Of a stretch of DNA of 64,000 nucleotides, positions 50,573 to 59,879 are shown piece after piece. Numbering within the stretch: position 1 is the first letter of the stretch; each line of letters opens with the position of its first letter. The notes below the pieces were generated by a model. The model searched no databases. It was given only the letters and a program-made list of their open reading frames with translations, and was not told where the DNA came from. The position numbers and the translations under genes were made by a program. This DNA comes from Phycisphaerales bacterium Planc_01 (lineage in GTDB: Bacteria; Planctomycetota; Phycisphaerae; Sedimentisphaerales; Anaerobacaceae): positions 18,888-82,887 of the forward strand of contig LVBB01000006.1 of NCBI GenBank assembly GCA_001603075.1, written 5' to 3'.

Positions 50573-52930
50573 TCACCTCTGCTGCAGTGTGGCTTCCAGA
50601 TGCTCATCGGCCTGCCGGGGCGGCAACTCTGGCGCGCTGGGTTGTCTGATGGGCAGGGAGACCGTAAACGTCGTGCCTTCGTTCGGCTCGCTCTCCACAT
50701 CGATGCGTCCCCCGTGACCGGTGACGATCCGGCTGACGATGGCCAACCCCAGGCCCGTCCCCTGGATCTCTTTGCCGGGCCGACGCACGCGATAGAATCG
50801 CTCGAATACCCTTGACAACGCCTCACGCGGAATGCCAAGGCCCGTATCGCTCACCTGGATCAGAATGTGCTCATCCTGACGGTGCACACGGACTCGGATG
50901 TCGCCACCCTCCGGGGTGAACTTGATCGCATTGCTGACCAGATTGGTGACGACCTGGACGATTCGGTCGCTGTCGAATGCGACCGGCGGAAGCCCCGGCT
51001 CGATCTCGGCTGCCAGATGTATGCCTCGCTTGGCGGCAAACGGCTGCATCGTATTGTACGCGTCCTCGATCGTCTTGTCGATGGCCCCTTCCTGCATGTG
51101 GAAGGTCATCTTCCCGGCATCGAGCCTCTGGAAATCCAGAACATCGTCGATCAGCCGGCTCAATCGTTCGATGTTACGCTTCGCAATGTCGAGGAAGTGG
51201 GCCTGATCCTTCTTGATTCGCCCCGCCTCGCCACTGAGAACGATCGTCACCGCCTCTTTGATGGACGTCATCGGGGTCCGCAATTCATGAGACACGGTGG
51301 AGATGAACTGCGACTTTATCTCCACCGCCTCCTTGAACTCTTCTTCCGCCCGTTTGCGGTCTGTGATGTCGTCGATCGCCACAACCACATGCCTGCCCGA
51401 GTCGATACTGACGGGCTCGACGCTGACCAGCAGCCAGGGCAGCCGTGTCTCGCCGTGGTCGTCCAACGACGGACGAATCTCCAGGCCCCGGATGGGCCGG
51501 CCGGACTCGAACGTCATTTGAACCATCGTACGCAGCGAGCACTCTTCATCTCCGTCGGCAGCGGCACAACAATCGCGACCGTCGGCGCACCGCGTACAGC
51601 TCAGAGATTGGCACGGTTCTCTTCCAATGATCTCACGGTAGTTCTTTCCCGAGAGATGGCGGATCGCGTCGTTGGCCCGCACAACCTTCATGCTCTCGTC
51701 CACCAGGAGCATGCCCACCGGCGCCGCGTCGAAAATCGCCGCCAGGTTCTTCTGCTTCCGCTCCAGGATCTCGTGGATGCGCGTCCGCTCGGTTACATCC
51801 GCGTCGGCTCCGCGATATCCGACAAGGGCCCCGTTCTCGTCGAGAATGGGCACGCCGCTGCGCAGCAGAAACACCACCTGCCCGTTCTTGTGCAGGTTAC
51901 GCGTCTGAAACTCTGTGAACACGTCGTTTCTGCTGAAGATCTCAAATGCCCGAGTCTTCAACTGCGCGGCGTCGTCGGGATGAAAGAAATCGTAGAAGTG
52001 CTTCTTGCCGAGAATCTCTTCGGGTTTGTATCCGAGAACCCTCTCAATGATCGGGCTGGCATAGGTATACAGGCCGTCCGCATCGACTTCCCATATCCAT
52101 TCGTTGGCGTTTTCCACCACCTGACGAAACCGCTCTTCGGAGCGGCGAAGCGCATGCTCCATCCGCCGGCGTTCCGTGATGTCCCGGACCACCCCGATCG
52201 ATCCCGTGATCGCCCCATCCGTGTCTCTCAGGACGCTCAGCGAGATATCCACATCGATAAGGTCGCCTCTCCCCCGATACATCTGGGTCTCCAGATGGTG
52301 CTGCATCCCTTTCTGCCGAACGCTCATGGTCCGGATCCGCTGCCATTCCGATTCGGGATACAGGCTCTTGACCGAGCGGCCGAGCAATTGGTCCTCAGTC
52401 ATTCCGAGAAGCTGTTCGGTGAACTGGTTCCACGAGACCAGGCGTTCCTCCTCATCCACCAGCATGATGGCGACGGCGGAGTTGTCGAAGATGGTTCGAT
52501 ACCGATGTTCGGCCGCCTGCAACTGGCGTTCGGCCTTCTTGCGTTCCAGGGCATAACGGATCGACCGCATCAACAGCGTACTGTCAACCTGCCCCTTGAT
52601 CAGGTAGTCCTGTACGCCCTTCTGTACGGCCGACGTCGCGGTGGCTTCATCGTCCAATCCGCTGAGCACGATGACAGGCACGTGCGGAGCCTGCCTCTGG
52701 ATGTTGACCACCGATTCCGTCCCCCGGCTGTCCGGGAGCCCAAGATCCAGCAGAACCACATCGAAGCAGGACCGGCGCAGACACTCCAGGGCCGCTGACA
52801 GGCAGTCGGCATGGACAACTTCCGCAAGATCGAGAGACGACTTCGCCAGAAGTCGGTCGAGCAACTTGCGATCGACGATGTCATCTTCAACGATGAGAAC
52901 CCGCAATGCCTTATTCGTCGTCAAGGGCAT
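50573..52930 (-). CDS. Receiver-PAS3-histidine kinase with Cys-rich PAS
   Basis: A 785-residue cytoplasmic protein. The N-terminal receiver (8-125) has Asp16, Asp17, Asp62 and Lys112. PAS domains are at about 137-255, 260-380 and 390-525. The kinase core has His548 in STVSHELRTPMTS and ATPase motifs NLVSNAIKFT, DTGLGI and GTGLGLAI. The third PAS holds six Cys (440, 445, 448, 454, 455, 464), suggesting a metal or iron-sulfur centre or thiol switch. AAGGAG lies too close to ATG 52930; a TTG two codons later (52924) has better spacing and may be the start. Next to the CheY-like gene. Confidence 0.9.
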   Translation of the reverse strand: MPLTTNKALRVLIVEDDIVDRKLLDRLLAKSSLDLAEVVHADCLSAALECLRRSCFDVVLLDLGLPDSRGTESVVNIQRQAPHVPVIVLSGLDDEATATSAVQKGVQDYLIKGQVDSTLLMRSIRYALERKKAERQLQAAEHRYRTIFDNSAVAIMLVDEEERLVSWNQFTEQLLGMTEDQLLGRSVKSLYPESEWQRIRTMSVRQKGMQHHLETQMYRGRGDLIDVDISLSVLRDTDGAITGSIGVVRDITERRRMEHALRRSEERFRQVVENANEWIWEVDADGLYTYASPIIERVLGYKPEEILGKKHFYDFFHPDDAAQLKTRAFEIFSRNDVFTEFQTRNLHKNGQVVFLLRSGVPILDENGALVGYRGADADVTERTRIHEILERKQKNLAAIFDAAPVGMLLVDESMKVVRANDAIRHLSGKNYREIIGREPCQSLSCTRCADGRDCCAAADGDEECSLRTMVQMTFESGRPIRGLEIRPSLDDHGETRLPWLLVSVEPVSIDSGRHVVVAIDDITDRKRAEEEFKEAVEIKSQFISTVSHELRTPMTSIKEAVTIVLSGEAGRIKKDQAHFLDIAKRNIERLSRLIDDVLDFQRLDAGKMTFHMQEGAIDKTIEDAYNTMQPFAAKRGIHLAAEIEPGLPPVAFDSDRIVQVVTNLVSNAIKFTPEGGDIRVRVHRQDEHILIQVSDTGLGIPREALSRVFERFYRVRRPGKEIQGTGLGLAIVSRIVTGHGGRIDVESEPNEGTTFTVSLPIRQPSAPELPPRQADEHLEATLQQR

Positions 52931-53031
52931 TCTCCTTCACAGGCGCCGGCAAGCACCGGCATTCGGGTGCGACCCTGCGTATGGCCCGAGGCGATGGGAC
53001 GCCGCGACCATGCGACCGTTCCGCCGGCGGG

Positions 53032-53445
53032 TCACTGTGACCGGCGGTCCTTCAAGATCGACTGGATTTTGGCCATGAGTTCGGCGAAATCGAACGGTTT
53101 GGTCACGTAGTCCGAGACGCCGTACGCCGACGCCGCCGCGACGTCTCGCGATTCACATCGTGCCGTCAGCATGATGACCGGAATCCTCTGAAGGGCCGGA
53201 TCGGCCCGGAGCCGTCCGAGCATTTCGTGGCCGTCCATCACAGGCATGTTCGTATCGAGGAGAATAAGATCGGGTTTCTCGGCGGCGGCCCGCTCCAGCC
53301 CTTCCTGGCCGTTCGAGGCCGTCACCGTATGGCAGGCGGCGAACTTTAGGCGATATTCCACCGTGCTGACCAGGTCCGGCTCATCGTCCACGATCAGAAC
53401 CTTGATCGGCGCGGTCTTCTTCTTTGCTTTGAACAATCCCAGCAT
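53032..53445 (-). CDS. CheY-like single-domain response regulator
   Basis: A 137-residue receiver. VLIVDDEPDL gives the acidic pair, LILLDTNMPVMDG the phospho-acceptor Asp, VIMLTAR the Thr and VTKPFDF the Lys. There is no output domain. A short basic N-terminal extension (MLGLFKAKKK) precedes the receiver. ATG 53445 has AAGGAGGA. It lies between the pilus operon secretin (60 bases upstream) and the receiver-PAS kinase (101 bases downstream), so it may link the kinases to the pilus or act in a phosphorelay. Confidence 0.9.
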   Translation of the reverse strand: MLGLFKAKKKTAPIKVLIVDDEPDLVSTVEYRLKFAACHTVTASNGQEGLERAAAEKPDLILLDTNMPVMDGHEMLGRLRADPALQRIPVIMLTARCESRDVAAASAYGVSDYVTKPFDFAELMAKIQSILKDRRSQ

Positions 53446-53505
53446 GTTGATTCCTCCTTAGCGTTCCTTTCGTTTCACGATGCCATCGGCCGGCGGGTTG
53501 GCCAG

Positions 53506-54753
53506 TCAAGGATGTTGCCGTTCCGGGTCCTGTGACGACGTCGATGCATCGAGCGGCTCCTGCCCACGCGACAGCAAGGAAGCCCCGCGAATCGCTTCGT
53601 AGCGCGCCGCAACGGGCCCCGGTACCGGCTTGCCCCGGTCGATGTGGGGCGAGAGAAGCACGACCAGTTCCGACCGATTCGTCACTGTCCGGCGACTTCT
53701 GAAAAGATGACCGATCACCGGCAGATCCCCCAGAAGCGGGATCTGGCTGACCTCCAGGGTCTTCTCCTGGCGTCGCAACCCGCCCATGACCACGATCTGT
53801 CCGTCTTCGAGCAACAAAGACGTGTTGGCGCGCCGCGTATCTACGACGGGCACGCCCTGCTCGCTCACCCCGGTCCGGACGTTCTGTTCGGCCGTGACCA
53901 CGACGAAGATGTTGTTGCCGTCGGTCACGGTGGCGGTGACCTGGAGGGTGACGCCCACTTCCTTGAACTGCGTCGTGCTCAACGCCTCCTGTCCACCCGT
54001 GGCCGAGTCGATCAATTCCTTGTAGGGGATCTCCTCGACGGCCTGGATCGTGGCCGACTGGCCGCTGACCACCAGCGTGTTGGGGCTGGCCAGAATGTCC
54101 ACATCCCTCGTCTGCTGGAGAGCGTGAAGAACATGCCGGACGGTCCCGCTGATGACGCTGATGTCTCCGCCGATCCCGACCGTGTTGAACGCGGTCGCAT
54201 CGCCGATCGTCGTGGCGTTCTCCGCTGTGGAGCGAAGCCGGCTGCCGCTGAGATTTTGCCGATAGACAACGTCATACCGGTTGTCCGACAACAGGTCCCA
54301 GTTGACCCCGATCTCCGTGTCGTCTTTGAGCTGCACGTCCAGGATCACCACCTCGACCATGACCTGCTGGGGGATTCGGTCCGCCTTGCGGATCTCGGCC
54401 AGGATTTTGGCCATGTTCTCAGCCGCATCACAGACGACCACGGAATTGTTCTTCTGATTGACCGCCACCATACCGAACGGCGTGACCATCTTGTCCAGAA
54501 CGGTCTTGAGACTGGTGGCATCGAGGAACTTCAAAACGATCGTCTCCAGCACGAGATCGGGCCTGTCCACCTCAGACTCGACCGGCACAGCGATCACCGC
54601 AGAGGTCGCCGCCGCCAGCTCGGCAAAGGGATCTTCTCGACCCACCAACGCGGTGGCATCGCTCGACACGCTTGCTCGGACGGCGGTTCCCGGCGAGCCG
54701 AATGCAAGGACCAGAATAATCGCCGCCCTACGGCCGGCACTGAGCCTGTTCAT
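53506..54753 (-). CDS. Secretin of a type IV pilus / type II secretion system
   Basis: A 415-residue secretin with a signal peptide. An N1-like domain is at about 70-125 (IVLKFLDATSLKTVLDKMV, NSVVVCDAAENMAKILAEI). The secretin core follows (VMVEVVILDVQLKD, ILASPNTLVVSG, GVTLQVTATV, ANTSLLLEDGQIVVMGGL, IPLLGDLPVIGHLFRS). It forms the outer membrane ring. It is much shorter than GspD or PilQ (600-700), with few N-domains. ATG 54753 follows AAGGAGAG and overlaps the PilO-like gene by 26 bases. It is the last pilus gene before the signalling island. Confidence 0.88.
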   Translation of the reverse strand: MNRLSAGRRAAIILVLAFGSPGTAVRASVSSDATALVGREDPFAELAAATSAVIAVPVESEVDRPDLVLETIVLKFLDATSLKTVLDKMVTPFGMVAVNQKNNSVVVCDAAENMAKILAEIRKADRIPQQVMVEVVILDVQLKDDTEIGVNWDLLSDNRYDVVYRQNLSGSRLRSTAENATTIGDATAFNTVGIGGDISVISGTVRHVLHALQQTRDVDILASPNTLVVSGQSATIQAVEEIPYKELIDSATGGQEALSTTQFKEVGVTLQVTATVTDGNNIFVVVTAEQNVRTGVSEQGVPVVDTRRANTSLLLEDGQIVVMGGLRRQEKTLEVSQIPLLGDLPVIGHLFRSRRTVTNRSELVVLLSPHIDRGKPVPGPVAARYEAIRGASLLSRGQEPLDASTSSQDPERQHP

Positions 54754-55354
54754 CGTCAGGGCTCTCCTTATCACAATTCACGTAGATCGTAACGACCATT
54801 TCGCAGGCGACCCGGCCGGATTCCTGATCGGAGGCGCGTATGCGCAGCGCGTCGATCCAGATCTTCTGCCGACGGGCCCCCAGCGTCTCGAGCAGTCTGA
54901 CCATACCGCCGTATGTCCCATGCACCTTCAGAGCGGCGCTGCGACGGACAAAGAGAGACCCGTTCGCCTCGCCGGTCTGGCCGACGGGCTTCCTGACGTT
55001 GTCCTGAATGTGGCCGAGCGAAACCATAACGCAACCGTTTCGCTCGCAGAACATCGCCAGATCCCGAAAGAACTCTTCCGCTTCATTGGGATGGAAGGCC
55101 TGGTCCGCAAGCCGTGCGTACTGTGCCATCAACTCCTGAAGCCGCGACTGCTCGGCACGCAGCCTCTGGTTGGCCAGCCGGCTCTTTTCGGCGCGCATCT
55201 CGGCAGCGCGTTCGTATTGTTGGGACGCCCGCAGCGATGCCACATGCGGCGTCACCAGCCAACTGTATGCCGCGCAGACGAAAACAGCGGACAACGCGCC
55301 GGTCATGGCCCATTGGCGTTTTTGCCACCATCGATGCGTCCTTCGAGCTTCCAT
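54728..55354 (-). CDS. PilO-like inner membrane protein
   Basis: A 208-residue bitopic protein: basic cytoplasmic start, one transmembrane helix (AMTGALSAVFVCAAYSWLV), a coiled coil (about 45-90, AAEMRAEKSRLANQRLRAEQ) and a periplasmic alpha/beta domain. Topology and position after the PilM-PilN fusion and before the secretin match PilO, which with PilN makes the alignment complex. Starts five bases after the fusion's stop. Family assignment is by order and design; sequence identity is low to the eye. Confidence 0.75.
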   Translation of the reverse strand: MEARRTHRWWQKRQWAMTGALSAVFVCAAYSWLVTPHVASLRASQQYERAAEMRAEKSRLANQRLRAEQSRLQELMAQYARLADQAFHPNEAEEFFRDLAMFCERNGCVMVSLGHIQDNVRKPVGQTGEANGSLFVRRSAALKVHGTYGGMVRLLETLGARRQKIWIDALRIRASDQESGRVACEMVVTIYVNCDKESPDDEQAQCRP

Positions 55355-55358
55355 CTTC

Positions 55359-56870
55359 TTATGGTATCTCCGTCGAACCCAGAGAACACTTGACGGCATA
55401 CTGCACGAACCCTTCGCGCGATGTGGCGCGATACGTCTCCAGCAATGAGGCGCGCTTCACATACGGCGACCGGTTGAGCATCCGCACGAACACATGGACC
55501 GCTTCGTAGGAACAGGAGACGCCTTCCACGATCATGTCGGATCGGGCATCCACGGAGAGGTCGGTGATGCGTACCGTCTCGGGCGTTGCGGTCTTGATGT
55601 CGCCCAGAAGCCCCACCCAGTCCACATCCTGCCGTGACCCGAGAATCGAATCGAGCGCATCCACTTTGCCGGCGAGCCATTGACCTTTTTGTTCCATGGC
55701 TTCGAGCTGGCTGATGGCTGCGACCAGACCCGGTTCGTGTCGCGTCACTTCCGTCTGTTCGACGGCGGCAATACGGCGCGCCGTTTGTCGAGCCAGCCAC
55801 TGGAAGCCGCCGATGACAAGAATGACCACGAGCATGAGCGCCGCCAGGGCATTGGCCGCTACGAGCACTGTCTTTCCGGCGGATCCCACCTGGGCCGCCT
55901 CGGGGGCCAGCAGATTCAGCTCGCCGTCGCGTGCGTCCGTCGGGAGCGGGCGAATCGCCGAACCAAGCGCCGCTGCGGACATCCCGTCCTGGGCCGATGG
56001 GCCGGCGAGCACTCCGATAGGAAGCGTCTGCCTTGTCCAGATATCCACGATATCTCCCGGCAGCGCAGCCCTCACAGACTCCGCCGGATTCCCTCCGATA
56101 CCAGCGTCGCTTTCATCCAGAATGACGATGTGCCAGGGGCGGGGTCCGCCCACCGCATCGGCGTCATAGAACTGAATCGCTGCGTGGATCTCGTTCCGCA
56201 GGAACGCTTCGGATGCATTCGGCGATCCAATGCTCCTGGTCCTGACAAAGTCGAGCACCCCTCGATTGAGAATGCACAGGCTCAGCGCATCACCTGTGCA
56301 GATCGCGAACAACCGCTTGGTCTCGGGCCCATCCGAGTTCTGAAGGGCGTTGAGAAGACGTACCCATGCCGTGACAGCCGGCTCGATCGCGCCGATCGAA
56401 AGCCCGACCTGCCGACAAGCATCGCTGACAGCGTCCACCATCGTGCGGTCGGCGCCCACAAGCAGGGCCTTGCCGGGCACTCCCGGCTTGGCCGGCGTCA
56501 TAACATGGAAGTCGGACGCGGTCTCTCTGCCCGACAGCGCCGCGTACTGCCGGATCTCATCCCGAACGAACCGGCTGACTTTCTGGGGGTCATCTTCCGA
56601 CAACAGCACCATGCGGGCCACGGTGCATTCCGTCGACAGCGACACAGTCGCTTGCCGGCACGGCACCTTGTGACGCCTTCGGACGGCCTTGAGGGTCTGA
56701 ACCAGTTGGACCGGATCGACAACCCGGCCGTCCTGGATTGTCTCCGGAGCGATCGCCGCCTGTGTGGCGTCCACCACCTCGATATGCGCACCGGCCATCC
56801 GGACCGACACCATGCAGAGGCCGGAGGCACTGATCTCGATTCCCGTCGATGTCTTTGCCTTCAATGTCAT
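55359..56870 (-). CDS. PilM-PilN fusion protein
   Basis: A 503-residue protein. Residues 1-310 look like PilM, the actin-like cytoplasmic platform (GIEISASGLCMVSVR, RFVRDEIRQYAAL, SIGAIEPAVTAWVRLLNAL, FAICTGDALSLCIL). At 317-324 is ELNLLAPE, corresponding to the INLLP motif by which PilN docks on PilM. A transmembrane helix (334-358) and a PilN periplasmic domain follow. In classical systems these are separate proteins. The reading frame is continuous and the ATG overlaps the PilX-like stop (ATGA). Confidence 0.82.
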   Translation of the reverse strand: MTLKAKTSTGIEISASGLCMVSVRMAGAHIEVVDATQAAIAPETIQDGRVVDPVQLVQTLKAVRRRHKVPCRQATVSLSTECTVARMVLLSEDDPQKVSRFVRDEIRQYAALSGRETASDFHVMTPAKPGVPGKALLVGADRTMVDAVSDACRQVGLSIGAIEPAVTAWVRLLNALQNSDGPETKRLFAICTGDALSLCILNRGVLDFVRTRSIGSPNASEAFLRNEIHAAIQFYDADAVGGPRPWHIVILDESDAGIGGNPAESVRAALPGDIVDIWTRQTLPIGVLAGPSAQDGMSAAALGSAIRPLPTDARDGELNLLAPEAAQVGSAGKTVLVAANALAALMLVVILVIGGFQWLARQTARRIAAVEQTEVTRHEPGLVAAISQLEAMEQKGQWLAGKVDALDSILGSRQDVDWVGLLGDIKTATPETVRITDLSVDARSDMIVEGVSCSYEAVHVFVRMLNRSPYVKRASLLETYRATSREGFVQYAVKCSLGSTEIP

Positions 56871-57262
56871 GGGTTCACCCTGATCCTGTCGATCGCCACC
56901 TCGTGTGGCGGACCATCGGTCCCAATCGTCACGTCCGCCTGCACTCGCGCAACGAAGCCGGCAGGAGATATTCCCACAGAGGTCACGCTCGACGGCTCGA
57001 CCGTCACGGAATAGGTGCCGCCGGCGAATGGCTTGTCGGCGAACCCGGCATTCCAGTCGGCATCCGACCGCAAATGCGACAGCGCGTCTTCCAGCCCGGC
57101 TTCCGCGATCGCCAGCACCTCGGCTGCATGGATGTGATTCCGCATGATCTGGATGTCTTCCGTATTCAATTGGAGCATTCCAATGACGATGGCAGACACC
57201 AATGCGACGATGAAGACCACCATCAACAGCACCACACCCCGGTTGTGACGAGTATCGTTCAT
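56867..57262 (-). CDS. PilX-like minor pilin
   Basis: A 131-residue protein. The N-terminus MNDTRHNRG is followed by VVLLMVVFIVALVSAIVIGML, a PilX/GspK-type helix lacking Glu at +5, then IAEAGLEDALSHLRSD as in PilX proteins. ATG 57262 has GGATGAG upstream; an ATG four codons earlier is possible. It sits between the PilW-like and PilM-PilN genes. It probably primes pilus assembly. Confidence 0.75.
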   Translation of the reverse strand: MNDTRHNRGVVLLMVVFIVALVSAIVIGMLQLNTEDIQIMRNHIHAAEVLAIAEAGLEDALSHLRSDADWNAGFADKPFAGGTYSVTVEPSSVTSVGISPAGFVARVQADVTIGTDGPPHEVAIDRIRVNP

Positions 57263-57281
57263 AGAGAGTCTCATCCGACGC

Positions 57282-58628
57282 CTACAGGCTCCCCACCGCA
57301 AAGTCACAGTCCACGTCGACATGGATCCGCCCGCCGCCTTCGAGACTCTTGGCCTTGATCTTCCCAAAGAACTCCGACTGGTCCCCAATGGCGACCAGTC
57401 CCTGGGGGTTCTGGAGGATCGCATGGACTACAGCGGTCCCGCCCATCTCAAAGTCATTGTTGCTTCCCGTCATGCCGATATGCAATCTCGATGGCGAGTG
57501 GCCCAGACGGTTGAGTACGGCGTTGCCCTCGACACAAACCCGGCGGTTGACGTAAAGGACCGCGACAGAACCCGGTGTGACCTGCAGTTCGGCTCTGTCG
57601 GCGATCTCGAAGTCTTGTTTGACCACGACTGTAACCTGCCCCTCGACGACAAGGACGGAATCGCCCGATAACTGAATGCTCTTGAAATGGTGGTCTGAAT
57701 CGAGGGTTTGTTGTTGCTGGCCGCTCAGTTCAAGCACCCCTTCGTCTTTGCCCTGGAACTTCGCGTCACTCGGCGCGGACACGTCTGGGATATCCACAGG
57801 TGCAACCAGGACTCCACATCTGCCCGTTATTGTGGATGTCCCAGTCACGACCAAGCCGGTTTCCACATTGCCCCCCGGACCAACATAGGCGTCGCCGCGA
57901 AGGATGGCGTTGCCCGAGAGTCTGATCTTACCGCTTCCCGTGGCATTGGTTGAGATCACCGCCTTGGCGCCCGGCCGAACCGGATCATAAGCACCTTCCG
58001 ATGATCGATAGCTGTCGATGACAACATCAACCCCACCCCAGGTGATGGAGTCGCGTACCGCCACGCCCGGCGCGAAGGTCTCGGCCGGCTGCGAATCGAC
58101 TGTCCCCGCACGAATGTAGACGCGTGTGGTGAATGTCTTGTCGGCACCCAGGGGCGCGGCGTTGGCGAACGTGGTTTCCACGGCAACGAACCGGATCGAC
58201 GAGGCGTCAACCGTCGGCGTCGTGAAATCGTTGCCGTCATAGCAGGTGAACCGGAACACGCCGACGGGCCCGGCCAGATCGCCCGGCTGGCCCAATGGCC
58301 CGAACTGAACATAGCCGTCATCACCCACGGTATAACGGCAGACGGTTCCGTCATTGGCCACCAACTCCATGAACCCCTTGTCTTGTGACGACGGGCTGAC
58401 ATCCGTGATCTGGGTCGCGGCGGCCAGCGTGCGATGGAGGTGATCTGCCAGAACCCTGGCATTCTGGACGATTTCCGTGTTCGCCTGCCTTGTATCCCAG
58501 TTCCTGCGAATCCCTGCAAAGAGCGGCAGCACGGCGGTCAGAACGATGGCCATGATGGACATCGCGAGGACCATCTCGAGTACCGTCACGGCCTTGGGGC
58601 GTCTAAGATTGCTGCGTTCTTGCTGCAT
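57282..58628 (-). CDS. PilW-like pilin with large beta-solenoid-like C-terminal domain
   Basis: A 448-residue prepilin-type protein. The N-terminal signal is KAVTVLEMVLAMSIMAIVL, with Ala rather than Gly before the cleavage site. About 40-190 is the usual minor-pilin domain. About 200-445 is a repetitive beta-rich region (IRLSGNAILRGDAYVGPGGN, VVTGTSTITGRCGV, IQLSGDSVLVVEGQVTV, LQVTPGSVAVLYVN), like the DUF7305-type parallel beta helices on some pilus components. The size suggests a tip adhesin or carrier of a surface domain. No strong ribosome site was seen at ATG 58628. Confidence 0.75.
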   Translation of the reverse strand: MQQERSNLRRPKAVTVLEMVLAMSIMAIVLTAVLPLFAGIRRNWDTRQANTEIVQNARVLADHLHRTLAAATQITDVSPSSQDKGFMELVANDGTVCRYTVGDDGYVQFGPLGQPGDLAGPVGVFRFTCYDGNDFTTPTVDASSIRFVAVETTFANAAPLGADKTFTTRVYIRAGTVDSQPAETFAPGVAVRDSITWGGVDVVIDSYRSSEGAYDPVRPGAKAVISTNATGSGKIRLSGNAILRGDAYVGPGGNVETGLVVTGTSTITGRCGVLVAPVDIPDVSAPSDAKFQGKDEGVLELSGQQQQTLDSDHHFKSIQLSGDSVLVVEGQVTVVVKQDFEIADRAELQVTPGSVAVLYVNRRVCVEGNAVLNRLGHSPSRLHIGMTGSNNDFEMGGTAVVHAILQNPQGLVAIGDQSEFFGKIKAKSLEGGGRIHVDVDCDFAVGSL

Positions 58629-58872
58629 GGCTCACACCATATACACTCGAACTGCTTTTCTTCGATGTATTCGGCAGGAAGCGGTCGCCCCGTTAGTGAG
58701 ATATGGCTCGGGCATGTGGTTTATATCCCACCGAATTCTGCGGCGGAAAGCGGCCTGGGAAATCGATGAGACTGCCTCTTATCGGCCCATGCGGCGAGGA
58801 ATCGCCGGCCGGAAGTCGGACAATGAAAGCGGTCTCATAAACCGAGGACAGGCGACACGCCGGCCAATGTGA

Positions 58873-59280
58873 CTATCGCCTGGCAACGTAGGTCGCCAGG
58901 GTCACCTCCACCTCGTCGGCGGACAGACGGCCGTTCGCATTCACGTCATAGCCCACGGCCACGGTCACCTGTCGCACGTTCGGATTCTGGTCGTCCGTCA
59001 CATTGCACAGATAGGCCCCGACGAGCGCCTCCGAATCCTTGTGGAATGAACTCTCATAGTGATGCAGGGCCCTTGCGCGGATCTCCTCGAGCGTTCCTTG
59101 CGCCAGGATCAGCGACTGGGTCTTGCGTTCGACGATCGCGCCCGTCGCTTGCGCCACGGTCAGGGCGCGCAGAAGGGGAATGACGGCCACCGCCAGGAGA
59201 GTTGAAGCCACCACCACTTCCGTCAGGGTCACGCCCCGGCCTGCTCGCCTCACAGATTTCGTTCGGACAATCGACGCCAT
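58873..59280 (-). CDS. PilV/GspI-like prepilin
   Basis: A 135-residue prepilin with leader ending RRAGRG, then VTLTEVVVASTLLAVAVIPLL (Glu at +5, Val rather than Phe at +1). Body of about 110 residues. ATG 59280 follows AAGGAAG. Position after the GspH-like gene and before the PilW-like one matches PilV/GspI. Confidence 0.75.
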   Translation of the reverse strand: MASIVRTKSVRRAGRGVTLTEVVVASTLLAVAVIPLLRALTVAQATGAIVERKTQSLILAQGTLEEIRARALHHYESSFHKDSEALVGAYLCNVTDDQNPNVRQVTVAVGYDVNANGRLSADEVEVTLATYVARR

Positions 59281-59302
59281 CGGTCTTCCTTCAGCCGGTC
59301 CG

Positions 59303-59767
59303 TCAGGTCTTCGTGTCCTCGGTACAGCGAACGGCGCCGGTGCCTGGAGTGACACGTATCGTGAACGTTTGACCCGCCCCGGACACCGTCAGCACCGGAT
59401 CGTTCTGCTCCTTCAGGGCGCCGAGTGGAGTGAACGCGAAGCTCGTTCTTCCCCCAATGGAGACATCCACTCCGACGGCATGTACGTCCACAACCGCCTG
59501 CGTGCGAAGATCGACAATCTCGTATTCCGTGCCCTTGTTTGTCGCCTTGATCCGGAGGGCAAATCCCTCGGCATTGACGGCGGCGTGGAGGATGGCCAGA
59601 CTGCGCGTCCGACGCAGGTCCGTTGCGATCTTCCGGGCGGTGAGCTCCGCCTGCCGCCCCGCTCTTGATCCGAACGACAGCCGTGGCACTGCCACGAATG
59701 TCAGGGCGCCGAGCATCACGACCGTGACAATCAGTTCGGCAAGCGTAAAGGCTTTGGGAACTCTCAT
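59303..59767 (-). CDS. GspH/FimT-like prepilin
   Basis: A 154-residue prepilin. The leader MRVPKA (Ala at -1) precedes FTLAELIVTVVMLGALTFVAV. The segment KIATDLRRTRSLAILHAAVN is characteristic of the GspH/FimT family (pattern A-x-x-L-x-x-x-L-x-x-x-R-S-x-A-I). The C-terminal domain is beta-rich. ATG 59767 gives the standard short leader; longer readings were rejected. Confidence 0.8.
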   Translation of the reverse strand: MRVPKAFTLAELIVTVVMLGALTFVAVPRLSFGSRAGRQAELTARKIATDLRRTRSLAILHAAVNAEGFALRIKATNKGTEYEIVDLRTQAVVDVHAVGVDVSIGGRTSFAFTPLGALKEQNDPVLTVSGAGQTFTIRVTPGTGAVRCTEDTKT

Positions 59768-59879
59768 ACGATATGCTCGACGGCGTCCGAGCATCGCACC
59801 AACAGCCGCCCATGGCCGACGATCCATCTGCGCCGGATGCACTTTGCTCCGGACGGCTTCAATAGGTCCGACGGCCCAG

